A DNA stretch of 64,000 nucleotides from assembly GCA_963971535.1 (NCBI GenBank), contig OZ020594.1, forward strand, positions 119,137,127 through 119,201,126, read 5' to 3'. Position 1 is the first letter of the stretch, and every line of letters begins with the position of its first letter. The notes beneath the pieces were generated by a model that saw nothing but the letters and a program-made list of their open reading frames with translations, ran no database searches and was not told where the DNA came from. A program made the position numbers and the translations under genes. The DNA comes from Notolepis coatsorum. Taxonomy: Eukaryota > Chordata > Actinopteri > Aulopiformes > Paralepididae. Positions 47,717-60,255 of this stretch are shown here, in pieces.

Positions 47717-48477
47717 ATGGCTAGTTTGAATATAATGATCTGGAATACTGGGGGAATAAATAATCAACACAAACGCAAAAGCGTGCTCACACTGATGAAA
47801 AACAATCAGGTTGACGTGGCTCTGCTAAGCGAAATGCACATTTTAGGGGAAGACATAGCTACGTTAGCGGACAACATATACCATAACATTAGTCACTCTT
47901 CCTTTGGAACGAGAACCTGTGGAGTTGCCATAGTCGTTAAACGGAAGTTGAATATTGAATTGAAGGGAGTATGGTCTGATGCAGATGGTCGGATAACTAT
48001 AGCTAAGATTGTACACAAGAACAGGAAAATAGCGTTGGTAGCGGTATACGCCCCAAATTTGTACGAAGCTAATTTCTTCACTACACTTACCAGAACAATG
48101 TTAGACCTTCCCGAATACTCATTTATAATTGGTGCGGATTTTAATGCCATTTGGGATCCAGGGATGGATAAATCTTATCCCTCCTTTTCCAGGGAATGAT
48201 CAAGGATTTCACCGATAGCTTTTCCTCCAAAATACGCAAGAATCGATGCTCAAAACTGGCGGAACTGGAAACGCTTTACTCTACGTTATTTACTTCTTTA
48301 CAATACAACGACTCGGTTCGACTGGAAACTCAAGTTAATGTACTAAAAAAAGAGATTAACGCCATTTATAAACAACAATCTGAAGTACAAATACGTAGCA
48401 CAAGACAACAGCATTACTCTCAAGGTTCCAAACCAAGTCACCTACTAGCTATGCGACTAAGAGTTAACTTTTCATGT
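47717..48477 (+). pseudogene. L1/Tx1-type LINE endonuclease fragment, left-arm copy
   Basis: ATG start, then MIWNTGGINNQHKRKSVLTL, ALLSEMHILGEDIATLADN, VAVYAPN and FIIGADFNAIWDPGMD. These are the N, E, Y and GDFN-like endonuclease motifs, with the domain cut before its C-terminal SDH. A second frame from 48196 continues the linker (KLAELETLYSTLFTSL ... LAMRLRVN). The continuation (TTIKAQQGLVTDTKKINATF) lies at 50692, beyond about 2.2 kb of inserted DNA. Confidence 0.82.
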
Positions 48478-49837
48478 TGATGATGGACTGACGAGCATAA
48501 CATCTGGCAATCCAGCTCGTCAAAGAAGCAAGCGAACTCTGCAGCACAGGAAAGCTCAGACTTCATAAGTTCGTCTCCAACAGGAATCAATACCAAAGGA
48601 AGAGTGAGCCGAAAGTGTCAACCTGGACATGGCTTGGAAGGGAGTGATAGCTTAGATATGCAGACTTGGCAGCAGAAACTGAACAGTGAGGATGTAAAGC
48701 TAGGGTTTGTCCGGCGGAAGTAGGATGCAGAGGATTTATAGCACGATCGGCTTCACCATTATTGGGAGAGTTGGGGATTCGTGGGCAGAGCTTGAAAAAA
48801 GCGGATTTGGTTGAGAAATAATGTCAGCTGGGGGCCAACGTAACCAAAGGGTACGAGTATTCCTTTTCTTCTCTGTTGTTGCCGTTTCATGTGTAATATT
48901 GTAGGAATTGTACTTTTGACATAGGATAACAGGGAGGCGAGGCGTGTGAATATCATGGAAAAGTGGGAGCTGGCATGGGGGAGGGTGGTTCTGGGAGGCT
49001 GGAACTAACCGCTGAGCCCGAGGTCGTGGGCCTAACTTGAAGAAACACCAGTGAAGGGAGGCTCCGAGGCGCCCACTTGATAACCCTGGTTATATGCTGA
49101 CTCCTGTTGCTTTTTATTTATCTGCATGGTGGATTGTGATGGCCATTGGGTTTCTTCATTGAGCGTGGGTGTAATATAAATAATGTGTAAGAGTCAATTC
49201 ACTGGTAAAGTGCCATATGTTATATTGTATGTATTTGTTTGGATTTCTGCCATTATATGCATTGTGCCTGCCAAGTTGGGTTCATGGCAGCAGTTCCCTT
49301 TGCTCACCAGTAGGTGGCTTACCTGGCTGCGTCTAGTATTTTACCAACGGATTTCCAGTTCCGCGTTTGCGTTCTGGGATCCGATTGGCCACTGACGTTT
49401 CTAGTCATGTGACATGTGCGCCCAATCGGGTGACGCCTGTTTCTGCGCCCATTTCCGCCTCAAACAGCAGCAAACTATCTAACGCCTAGTTTATCACTGG
49501 TTAAGCTTAGGGTTAACTACCTAATGCCTAGTTTTACTCTCTCATGTTATCCTTTGGATCCTTGTTGTGTGTTTTTAATCCATCAATAAAATCAATCAAT
49601 CACTGGTTAAGCTTAGGCGACTCTTTCCAAGTTGGTTACGGTTAGAGTTTGGAATCAGGGCTGGTGTTCTATCGCCCTGCTCCAAGACAAACTCTAACCT
49701 TAACCAACTTCGAAAGAGTGCCTAAGCTTAACCGGTGATAGAAACAGGCGTCACACGATTGGCGCAGATGTCACACGACCAGAAAGGTCAGTGGCCAATC
49801 AGATCGCGAACGCGGAACTGGAAATCCATTGGTAAAA
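48478..49837. other. Insert DNA within the LINE, with internal inverted repeats
   Basis: Inverted pairs of about 200 bp: CCAACGGATTTCCAGTTCCG ... ATCGGGTGACGCCTG (49340-49440) against CAGGCGTCACACGATTG ... GGAAATCCATTGG (49740-49835). CTAAGCTTAACC words recur, as also at 43610. A TCAATCAATCAC stretch (49588) looks like a LINE tail. No coding region. Confidence 0.5.
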
Positions 49838-50215
49838 GTAATCAGGCCACCTGGCTACTTACAGTGTAATGGGACTGATGACATGCAGGTGTGTTAATAA
49901 TCAGGCCACCTGGCTACTTAAAGTGTGATGGGACTGATGACATGCAGGTGTGTTAATAATCAGGCTACCTGGCTACTTAAAGTGTGATGTGACTGATGAC
50001 ATGCAGGTGTGTTAGTAATCAGGCTACCTGGCTACTTAAAGTGTGATGGGACTGATGACATGCAGGTGTGTTAGTAATCAGGCTACCTGGCTACTTAAAG
50101 TGTGATGGGACTGATGACATGCAGGTGTGTTAGTAATCAGGCTACCTGGCTACTTAAAGTGTAATGGGACTGATGACATGCAGGTGTGTTAGTAATCAGG
50201 CTACCTGGCTGCGTG
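49838..50215. repeat. 60-bp minisatellite, left-arm copy
   Basis: Six units with TGATGACATGCAGGTGTG and CAGGCTACCTGGCTACTT. The right arm (53285-53540) has four units, so the arms differ by two units here. Confidence 0.9.
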
Positions 50216-50691
50216 GACACTTAAGGTAACCTACTTGCGTTCAGCGTTTCGTTCCGCGTTTCTATGATTGGCCACGACGCCCACGTGACCACGCCTAGCA
50301 CGCGCCCGCGGCAGAGCGGCGCAGCGCTCTCCTTCGCGAATACGCTCGTTCAGAACGCAAGCCGCCATCTTTAATGTGTCACATACTGTAGGTCGCATAG
50401 GTAATATTAATAGGTTGCCGCGGCATTATGCATTCGTAATCCCCCCTACATAATAACCACGCAGGTTAATCAAGCAACGCTTGCGCAATACCTAGCTTAA
50501 TAATAAGTAGGCAATTGGCACAAGTGTAAATTATACATTCGTCACTCAGTTTTAATATCGACGGATAGCTCAACTCGTTTGTCAGCTTGCTGTAGAGCAG
50601 ACCTGGGCATTGTACGGCCCGCGGGCCGGATACGGCCCGCGGGATGATTCTGACCGGCCCGCGAAAGATTACATGATATCTGATTTGCAGA

Positions 50692-50827
50692 TATAACTAC
50701 CATTAAAGCACAACAAGGACTTGTAACAGACACTAAAAAAATAAACGCGACATTCAAAGAGTTCTACTCCAACTTGTATAAATCAGAAACGACCTTCGAT
50801 CAAAACAAAATGGACGCATATCTTAAT
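50692..50827 (+). pseudogene. L1/Tx1-type LINE continuation
   Basis: TTIKAQQGLVTDTKKINATF then KEFYSNLYKSETTFDQNKMD, the region before RT. It resumes after the SINE at 51330 (QINLPKLSEDDAKQLETPIT) until a hAT end at 51396. It lies in the spacer and continues the fragment of the left arm, giving the direction of the inverted duplication. Confidence 0.78.
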
Positions 50828-51311
50828 TTTCTTTTATTTTTTTTTTATTTTTTTTTATTTTTTTTTCTATCCCAATGTTAGTCGTATGCCAATTCCCAAT
50901 CCCTTCCTGGTCGCTGCGCACTTACCCCCCACAGTCAGATCATCTGGGAGAGTGGAGGCTACCACGTGCTTCCTCCGACACACGTCCAGCCAATCACCGC
51001 TTCTTTTCACCTGGCAGAGGGCGGATTCTCATTGAGAGGGCGTAGCGTGTGGGAGGATCACACTATCCCTCTCAGGTCCTATCCGCGCTTAGCAGGCGCC
51101 CCGACCGAACTGTAGGAGTCGCTGTTTACAACAACCCGGACCCACCCCGCCAGTTTCTCCCACCCTCTAATACAGCCAATTGTATTAGTGTGAACGGCCA
51201 GCCAAGCTGGTGACAACCCCGGAGCTGTGAGCTGGATTCGAACAGGCGAATCCAGCTCACAGCTCCGGGGTTGGTGATGAACGCAATCTCCGCTACGCCA
51301 CCTAACCGCCC
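50828..51311 (-). mobile_element. Full-length tRNA-derived SINE with an internal perfect hairpin
   Basis: Minus strand: the head GGCGGTTAGGTGGCGTAGCG has an A-box-like TGGCGTAGCGG; B box GTTCGAATCC; unrelated body; A-rich end. An 18-bp target duplication (ATGGAC[G/A]CATATCTTAAT, 50810-50827 and 51312-51329, one mismatch) shows L1-type mobilisation. The B box lies in a perfect 27-bp-arm, 6-base-loop inverted repeat (51214-51240 / 51247-51273). Confidence 0.88.
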
Positions 51312-51395
51312 ATGGACACATATCTTAATCAAATTAACCTCCCCAAACTTTCAGAGGATGACGCTAAACAGTTAGAAACACCTATCACACTAGAG

Positions 51396-52547
51396 CAGGG
51401 GTGGGCAATTATTTTTCCCGGGGGGCCGAATGAGCAACTGAAAATATGTTGGAGGGCCGGGCCAAAATTCCAAACTCAATTATGCATAATATACATTTTA
51501 TTTCTATATAAAAAGCAGTAAATGGCATTGTTTTGACCCCTGGTAAGAGTGTATGTTATTATTTGGCAATTAAAAGGTGAGGTTAGCTTTCAAAAATATC
51601 ATTTATTCAAATAGAATTTATTTCCAAAATGATAAACAAAATGTGAAACATTAATAACAAAGGGCATGTATGAAAAAGTGCTATACAAATAAAGTTATTA
51701 TTTTGAGTTTCATATACTATTGAAACAAGGATTTTCTTAGCTTTCTAAAGACATCACATCATCTTATAGCCAAAATAAACAAGACATGTCACTGAACTGT
51801 GTAAAGAAAAGTGTCCCAGTAGCCTTTTTTACTTTACATGCCTATATTAAACATTTAATGTTTTCAGAACTGTGCAAAAACAAAAAAAAACAAAATATAT
51901 CAAGTGTCCCATTTTAGTGTTCTTCAGCTCTTTTTTTTTTCATTCAGTGTGATAAATCCAGTCTCTGTTGAGCTTTAACAAGTCCATCAAAGTCAGGTTG
52001 CATGTCTGAGGTGGAGATGCGAAGCACAGCTGCCAGATGTTCATCAGTGAGAGAGGATCTGTACCTGGACTTGGTAAACGTCATGACTGAGAATGTCTGT
52101 TCACATATAGGTGGATCCAAAGAGAACCAACATCTTCTGAGCATGTCTCCTCATGTTTGGAAAGTTCTCCTCCGTGAGAGCAGAGTAGAACTCTAGCAGT
52201 GATGCTGACTTAAAGTGCTCTTTCAGTAGTGAATCAGACTGCAGGTCAATGAGTTCAAGCTGAACATCAATGGGTGCAGGTAAAGGGAGAGGAAACCAGC
52301 TGCATTTCATCCTCAACCTTTTTGAAATCTTAAACGCCTTGAAAATTCATCATGCAGTGCTCCCAACATGGATGAGTACCTGTGCCGGTGATCAGCTGAT
52401 GGTTTGACTTCTTTCAGGGTTTTCATGTGTTTGAGATTGTTGCTGCCTAGTTGCCTTGAAATTAATTGCAACTTTGTCATGAAGGCTTTCACATGGCTAT
52501 GCATTTCATGAGCAAAAATGCCCTTGCCCTGCAGTTGTGTGTTCAGT
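51396..52547 (-). pseudogene. hAT transposase relic, GTF2IRD2/ZBED5-like
   Basis: Starts at a hAT end (CAGGGGTGGGCAATTATTTT). Minus-strand frames in order: HSHVKAFMTKLQLISRQLGS, LIDLQSDSLLKEHFKSASLL and, at the C-terminus, CEQTFSVMTFTKSRYRSSLT then DEHLAAVLRISTSDMQPDF. The last is the hATC dimerisation region of the Charlie/GTF2IRD2-like group. Frame breaks separate the pieces, and the N-terminal half with the BED finger and catalytic residues is absent. Confidence 0.8.
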
Positions 52548-52817
52548 AGGGATGGGTACCGTTCACATTTGAACCGATACGGTACCGGTACCTGTCTCTA
52601 AAAATGTAATCTACCTACCTCAGTTGTGAAAAAAGAAATCCAAACTTCAAATAACCACACTTTCGACCGTTTTCGGCTTGCCCCGACTGCTTTGTTGTTG
52701 AATCAAGTCAAATCCTAGGTAAGCGTATATTGTGCGTGTGAACGTTGACATGAAAAGAAAAAAATAATAATATTAAAAAATATATATTTTTTTTATTTTT
52801 TTATTATTTCTTTTTAT
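52548..52817. mobile_element. hAT end (TAGGGATGGGTACCG type)
   Basis: TAGGGATGGGTACCGTTC plus CGATACGGTACCGGTACC at the start, then A/T-rich DNA to the inner border of the right arm. Related to the element at 20342-21557. Its second end is not visible. Confidence 0.55.
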
Positions 52818-54900
52818 TATCATGTAATCTTTCGCGAGCCGGTCAGAATCATCCCGCGGGCCGTATCCGGCCCGCAGGCCGTACAATGCCCAGGTCTGCT
52901 CTACAGCAAGCTGACGAACGAGTTGAGCTATCCGTCGATATTAAAACTGAGTGACGAAGGTATAATTTACACTTGTGCCAATTGCCTACTTATTATTAAG
53001 CTAGGTATTGCGCAAGCGTTGCTTGATTAACCTGCGTGGTTATTATGTAGGGGGGATTACGAATGCATAATGCTGCGGCAACCTATTAATATTACCTATG
53101 CGACCTACAGTATGTGACACATTAAAGATGGCGGCTTGCGTTCTGAACGAGCGTATTCGCGAAGGAGAGCGCTGCGCCGCTCTGCCGCGGGCGCGTGCTA
53201 GGCGTGGTCACGTGGGCGTCGTGGCCAATCATAGAAACGCAGAACGAAACGCTGAACGCAAGTAGGTTACCTTAAGTGTCCACGCAGCCAGGTAGCCTGA
53301 TTACTAACACACCTGCATGTCATCAGTCCCATCACACTTTAAGTAGCCAGGTAGCCTGATTACTAACACACCTGCATGTCATCAGTCCCATCACACTTTA
53401 AGTAGCCAGGTAGCCTGATTACTAACACACCTGCATGTCATCAGTCACATCACACTTTAAGTAGCCAGGTAGCCTGATTATTAACACACCTGCATGTCAT
53501 CAGTCCCATTACACTGTAAGTAGCCAGGTGGCCTGATTACTTTTACCAATGGATTTCCAGTTCCGCGTTCGCGATCTGATTGGCCACTGACCTTTCTGGT
53601 CGTGTGACATCTGCGCCAATCGTGTGACGCCTGTTTCTATCACCGGTTAAGCTTAGGCACTCTTTCGAAGTTGGTTAAGGTTAGAGTTTGTCTTGGAGCA
53701 GGGCGATAGAACACCAGCCCTGATTCCAAACTCTAACCGTAACCAACTTGGAAAGAGTCGCCTAAGCTTAACCAGTGATTGATTGATTTTATTGATGGAT
53801 TAAAAACACACAACAAGGATCCAAAGGATAACATGAGAGAGTAAAACTAGGCATTAGGTAGTTAACCCTAAGCTTAACCAGTGATAAACTAGGCGTTAGA
53901 TAGTTTGCTGCTGTTTGAGGCGGAAATGGGCGCAGAAACAGGCGTCACCCGATTGGGCGCACATGTCACATGACCAGAAACGTCAGTGGCCAATCGGATC
54001 CCAGAACGCAAACGCGGAACTGGAAATCCGTTGGTAAAATACTAGACGCAGCCAGGTAAGCCACCTACTGGTGAGCAAAGGGAACTGCTGCCATGAACCC
54101 AACTTGGCAGGCACAATGCATATAATGGCAGAAATCCAAACAAATACATACAATATAACATATGGCACTTTACCAGTGAATTGACTCTTACACATTATTT
54201 ATATTACACCCACGCTCAATGAAGAAACCCAATGGCCATCACAATCCACCATGCAGATAAATAAAAAGCAACAGGAGTCAGCATATAACCAGGGTTATCA
54301 AGTGGGCGCCTCGGAGCCTCCCTTCACTGGTGTTTCTTCAAGTTAGGCCCACGACCTCGGGCTCAGCGGTTAGTTCCAGCCTCCCAGAACCACCCTCCCC
54401 CATGCCAGCTCCCACTTTTCCATGATATTCACACGCCTCGCCTCCCTGTTATCCTATGTCAAAAGTACAATTCCTACAATATTACACATGAAACGGCAAC
54501 AACAGAGAAGAAAAGGAGTACTCGTACCCTTTGGTTACGTTGGCCCCCAGCTGACATTATTTCTCAACCAAATCCGCTTTTTTCAAGCTCTGCCCACGAA
54601 TCCCCAACTCTCCCAATAATGGTGAAGCCGATCGTGCTATAAATCCTCTGCATCCTACTTCCGCCGGACAAACCCTAGCTTTACATCCTCACTGTTCAGT
54701 TTCTGCTGCCAAGTCTGCATATCTAAGCTATCACTCCCTTCCAAGCCATGTCCAGGTTGACACTTTCGGCTCACTCTTCCTTTGGTATTGATTCCTGTTG
54801 GAGACAAACTTATGAAGTCTGAGCTTTCCTGTGCTGCAGAGTTCGCTTGCTTCTTTGACGAGCTGGATTGCCAGATGTTATGCTCGTCAGTCCATCATCA

Positions 54901-55661
54901 ACATGAAAAGTTAACTCTTAGTCGCATAGCTAGTAGGTGACTTGGTTTGGAACCTTGAGAGTAATGCTGTTGTCTTGTGCTACGTATTTGTACTTCAGAT
55001 TGTTGTTTATAAATGGCGTTAATCTCTTTTTTTAGTACATTAACTTGAGTTTCCAGTCGAACCGAGTCGTTGTATTGTAAAGAAGTAAATAACGTAGAGT
55101 AAAGCGTTTCCAGTTCCGCCAGTTTTGAGCATCGATTCTTGCGTATTTTGGAGGAAAAGCTATCGGTGAAATCCTTGATCATTCCCTGGAAAAGGAGGGA
55201 TAAGATTTATCCATCCCTGGATCCCAAATGGCATTAAAATCCGCACCAATTATAAATGAGTATTCGGGAAGGTCTAACATTGTTCTGGTAAGTGTAGTGA
55301 AGAAATTAGCTTCGTACAAATTTGGGGCGTATACCGCTACCAACGCTATTTTCCTGTTCTTGTGTACAATCTTAGCTATAGTTATCCGACCATCTGCATC
55401 AGACCATACTCCCTTCAATTCAATATTCAACTTCCGTTTAACGACTATGGCAACTCCACAGGTTCTCGTTCCAAAGGAAGAGTGACTAATGTTATGGTAT
55501 ATGTTGTCCGCTAACGTAGCTATGTCTTCCCCTAAAATGTGCATTTCGCTTAGCAGAGCCACGTCAACCTGATTGTTTTTCATCAGTGTGAGCACGCTTT
55601 TGCGTTTGTGTTGATTATTTATTCCCCCAGTATTCCAGATCATTATATTCAAACTAGCCAT
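54901..55661 (-). pseudogene. L1/Tx1-type LINE endonuclease fragment, right-arm copy
   Basis: Mirror of 47717-48477 with the same open frames (MASLNIMIWNTGGIN ..., linker frame 54898-55182). The absence of new stops shows that the duplication is young or is being homogenised. Confidence 0.82.
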
Positions 55662-57727
55662 AATCTATACATGTTGTTGTGTAGTTGTTGGTAATGCTTC
55701 TGGAGTGCGAATCTACAATAGATATACATCCAACTATTGAGGTCCCGTTGAGAGCCGAGCTTAAAAACATACATATATAAAAATAATAATCCCCTAAATC
55801 CCCCTCCCTCCGAGAGTCGTACAGGACTGTGTTCCATAAACACATCCTACGCGTATGACTCCCTCCCTTAAGCCACCGGGTTGCCCAAAATGAGCTTTCT
55901 AACCCTAATCTGCCTATGCTAATTGCCATAGGATCTAAAACGTTCATTCTAATTTAATAGAATGTCACTTTTGGTCTTGCGCCTTTCATTAATGTAATAA
56001 AAATAGTGTGAAAAATGAAAAATATACCTCCATTGATATATTTATTTGAACCTTCTACTAACTTGTATATGTTTGAACATTCAGAAAAAAGGAGAAAAAA
56101 AAAGAGAGAAGAAAAAAATTAAAATAAGATGTAAAAAAAAAAAAAAAATGATTTTTAGAACTAAATTATGCAAATCCCTAAAGCAGTGGAGCAATTGCTT
56201 AAAATATTAGAATAACCTTGTCATGCGTATACCTTTAGATGAGGATGATGTTTTTAAAACCTTATTGAACTTCCATCTCTGGTTCATATGTATATACATA
56301 CCGGATGTTATTGTTACAGGCCTTCATTGTAGGAGTGCAGTGTATGCTTCTATTTTTCTCAATTTTCTGTATCATCATCATGTATAATGCAGAAAATTAC
56401 TAAATGTATGATTCATGATTGCTCACTAATTCACGTAATAGATAGCGAAATGCATGCTATTCTTGCATCGGAGCGTGGTGCCGCTGCAGGCACAAATCAA
56501 CCTTTCCCCACGTTTTATCAGAAGAAAAAACAAAACATCTGCTTCTATTTTAAGGTAAGACCTGCTTTTCCCAATTACAGTAACTATTATCATTATTGCT
56601 CATTTATTAATGTTCTATGGTATGTGTAGTGGCCGCTTGTCATTCGCTAATATTTTGACAATGTGCCACGATGCACCTTAGATGTTTTTCTACTCGGGTC
56701 GGGTAACAAAAGTTGTGGATGTTGACAGAATTGAATGTCCAGGCTGCAGCTGATGTAGTTTGTAAGGTTTATTGTCCAAAAGAAAATAATTATTGAAAAC
56801 AGAACAGTTTGCGTCTCTCTATTGCTCAGTGGCTCCGGTAGGAAAAATGTTTCTCACAGCAGGTGCATAACATTGCTCTAATTACAGAGCTTATTATATT
56901 AAGAGGTGGTGTGCCTCTAGTGTTGCGCTTGTTTCGTGTCGTTTAGTGTTGGATCAGATGGGCTAATCTGAGCATGTGTATTTCAATATGTGCGTCTTCA
57001 TCATGCATGCAGACCTGTGTGGGTTCTGTAACGTTACTCATCTACAGCAAAGTCCTCGTTGTGCGCCGCTGACATACCAACCCCCCCCCCCCCCCCCCCT
57101 CAAGAAAACACTAAGAGCTCCGCGAAGACCATGGTATGGTTCGCACACTGCCTAGAAGCATTAGCATAGCCTCTCAAGTAAAGCCGAAACAGTGGCTGAA
57201 ACGCTCAACAGTTGAGATGTTCAGTCATTATTAGTAACGAGCTGAATAAACGCACATTTCTCTCTCTATACAGAGAGTGAGTCGCACCAGTTTCTGACCT
57301 AACGTCACATATCCTCCCAAACTCATAACGTGGTGTAGCATTAGCATTAGCATAGCAGCTTAGCTTGTTAGCTGCTCCAGCTAACTTACCTCTGGTCAAG
57401 ACCCAGTCTGGATGGAAAAGTGGCAGAAACGCCCAACAGATCAGATGTGCGGTCAGTAGATGAATAAAAGCTGATTTACTGTAACAAAACAGAGAGGTGG
57501 ATATTAACCTAATGTACCTTTGTTTACCTGAACGACGAGGCTCCAGAATGAAGAGTCTGTGAAACCAATGCTACGATACGAGCGTCAAACTCGAAACTAC
57601 ATTTCCCTCAAAGCTCAGAGTATAAAGCACATACCTTATTAAACTACATTTCCCTCAAAGCTCAGAGTATAATGCAGATACCTTATTAAACTACATTTCC
57701 CTCAAAGCTCAGAGTATAAAGCACATA

Positions 57728-58746
57728 TAGGCCTGCCACGATAACACATTTTGCTGGGCGATTAATTGCCCCCGAAAATATCGCGATAAGCGATATTATT
57801 GCGACCGGTTAGAGAATTTTTTTTGAGAAATTTATTTCCCAAAACCTTTATTTTGAAGCCCACCGCTCCGTCTTTTCCGGTGTTTTAGACTTTTATTTTG
57901 AAGCCCACCGACCGGACCGGAAGTATTGTTGTGATTATCCTAAGCAGAAACTATGAGCCGACAACTTGTCTCGTCCGGTGTTCTGCAAAATCCTACTCCC
58001 TGCAGAATTCTACTGCCGAGCGCTCCTGTTTTTGAGCTAATGATAAAACAAATTGTTGAACAACTAACTTTAGGTTAGTTTTAACGTTAGCTACTAACGT
58101 TAGATGCAGCTACTACAGGCAATCAACGATGAGGAGGAAGCGTCAAAGCAGTATATAATAGAATAGCTGTGGTGCGTAAGCACTGCAGCACGACTCGAAA
58201 CTACCGGAGTGTTATAATAAATTAATTCATGTTTAACTTGTCCCCGTGTCCAGTCCTTTGACTAGCCCCACCCGTTCATTGTAAACAATGATGCATGTAA
58301 TTGTATTAACATTATTCTGTGTTGTACTTGTAGCTATGCTATACGTTGTATTTCGTTTGTTAGCTATTTAGCTAATGTTGTTAGCATGGAATGAGAATCA
58401 AAGCTCTATCTTTCATCTTTATTTAGCAGTCCAGTTTCTCCGGGCAGTAGCGAGTAACTACTTGGGTCTAAAAATAGCTAACGTTACACTACAAATAATG
58501 CTACTTGGTTAAAAGGAGCAACACTATTGAGAAATGTCTATGTGGCGTTGCCCCACGGAGCTCCCGTGCTGTACTCTAGTAACGTCAGCGGCCCGCCTCC
58601 CAACACGGACAGTGACTGACAAGGCACTGGTTCCGCCTCATTAAAACAAACGCGCAAATAGCAATTAATCGCGCCCGTCAAAATCATTGCATTCATTTGA
58701 ATTATCGCAGCAATTAATCGATTTATTGCTTATCGCGGCAGGCCTA
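57728..58746 (-). mobile_element. hAT element with GGCAGGCCTA ends, right-arm copy
   Basis: Mirror copy of 44642-45660, same length, duplication AGCACATA (57720-57727; 58747-58754). Confidence 0.9.
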
Positions 58747-58797
58747 AGCACATACCTTATTAAACTACATTTCCCTCAAAGCTCAGAGTATAATGCA

Positions 58798-59110
58798 CAT
58801 ACCTTATTAAACTACATTTCCCTCAAAGCTCAGAGTATAAAGCACATACCTTATTAAACTACATTTCCCTCAAAGCTCAGAGTATAAAGCACATACCTTA
58901 TTAGGACTGATCAGATCAAAGTGTTCCCACATTTGAGAACGGCGTCTCTTCTTAGCTGTCTCCATGGTGATCAAAACAACTCTCCGAGTCCGACTACAAA
59001 ACCCCACATCGAGGGAAATGTTTTATGTAGAGTAGAATGCCGCGCAAACAAAAGACGTGTTCGAGATTGATTTCGGCTCGCCTCGAAAGTAGACAAGAGT
59101 AGACTAGTGC
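58798..59110. promoter_or_regulatory. 47-bp repeats followed by the dispersed promoter-like segment
   Basis: Two further inverted 47-bp units, then AGGACTGATCAGATCAAAG ... CCGCGCAAACAAAAG, matching 25552-25740 and 27690-27878 at about 90%. It shows that the hAT gene upstream region and the inverted-repeat edge share an ancestral module. Confidence 0.4.
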
Positions 59111-60115
59111 AGCCGGGGGAGGAGTCGGAACGTCGAACACCTCAGATTTGAATACAGCCTCTCGCCTAGTCTCGCATGGCAGATATCGCGTTCACGTTAC
59201 CACACGCACACACACACCAGTCCAGCTCATTATAATGCGAGGGCCGCGTGCACAATTAGATTAGATTAAAATGTATTGTCATCACACAGCACACTAGGTA
59301 TTAATATACCATATTTATATACCATCTTGTTGCACGCTCCTGCCCACCGCAGCGCGTGCACGCACACACAACACACTGCTGAATAATTCTGTTTTGCATC
59401 AATATATTATATATACTCTATATTGAGGCAAAACAGAATTATATATACAGTATATATTGAGGCAAAACTTATTCAGCAGTGTATGTGTGTGTGTGTGTAT
59501 ACAGTATCAGCTGCTGCATCGTTAATGAACTATAGATTTATATGGAATTCGTTAATCTATTCTAGTCGGTTAATTGTGAGCCAGACGGCTTAGAGAAGTA
59601 CTGTACATAGAGCGGTAATGCTCAGATTGCTCATTGAGTCATGACTATAAATGCAAAACGTAATTGTCGTATTTATTATCATTATAATTATTTAATTCCG
59701 ATGATAGAAACAGTCCGTCTGTAGAATCGACTTGAAGAAGCTCTTGGTACCCAAACTCTTGTATCCAATAATAATAATAATAAATCTATCTGATCATTTT
59801 CGATACCACGGGGAAAAAGGTTCAATCTTAAAATGTTTAAAAAAAAATTTATTATAAATTTAGCTTTTGTTGCTGGTCGATTATCCTCAGCTTCTCTCTC
59901 GTACTATAAGAGAAGATAAATATAACACTTTTAAAATCCTTTGTTTATCTTTAGATCACACATTTAAAAATAACTGTTCATCTCACTTCAATCATTTTTT
60001 TTTTTTTTTTTTAAACTTTGACCAGTCAGCTGGTTCTTTTAGCGTTTATCGCTTTTTCATCGCATTCATACTTGGTCAAGTTCGACCGACAGAAGCAGGC
60101 TGAAAGGGTTCAGAT
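59111..60115. other. Unassigned stretch with a small foldback
   Basis: ATTCTGTTTTGC...ATATTGAGGCAAAACAG (59385-59435) and its repeats form a hairpin of about 100 bp ending CAGCAGTGT. A T run lies at 59997-60012. No genes seen. Confidence 0.4.
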
Positions 60116-60255
60116 GCGGGGGAAGACACTCTGGGAAAGGCACGGCTGCCGTCCGGGATTCGAACGCGCTCAGCCCCAGATCCATGACGAGCACGGTTGT
60201 CCACGGCGCTGAAATAGCACTCGCGGTACGTGGTGAGCTACTGGAGCTCCCCCAC
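60116..60255 (-). mobile_element. Possible tRNA-derived SINE or tRNA-like segment
   Basis: Minus strand: AGTAGCTCACCACGTACC resembles an A box and GCGTTCGAATCCCGG a B box, but the spacing is long for a tRNA. Likely a SINE head. No tail or target duplication defined. Confidence 0.35.

Larger units (their letters stand above)
44591..50678 (+). repeat. Giant inverted repeat, left arm
   Basis: 6.09 kb whose reverse complement is 52818-58797. Identity is near complete by eye; the differences noted are two 60-bp minisatellite units, six bases near 46040, a poly(G) length and single substitutions (e.g. near 48855). The outer border falls at TGCATTATACTCTG, inside a 47-bp repeat; the inner border is AGATTACATGATA. 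Confidence 0.93.
52818..58797 (-). repeat. Giant inverted repeat, right arm
   Basis: Reverse complement of 44591-50678. Contents in mirrored order: hAT-like end with GGCCCGC words (52845-52905), minisatellite (53285-53540), inserted DNA, LINE endonuclease (54901-55661), poly(C), promoter-like exons (57385-57600), 47-bp repeats, and the hAT element (57728-58746). A 5.98-kb arm. Confidence 0.93.
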
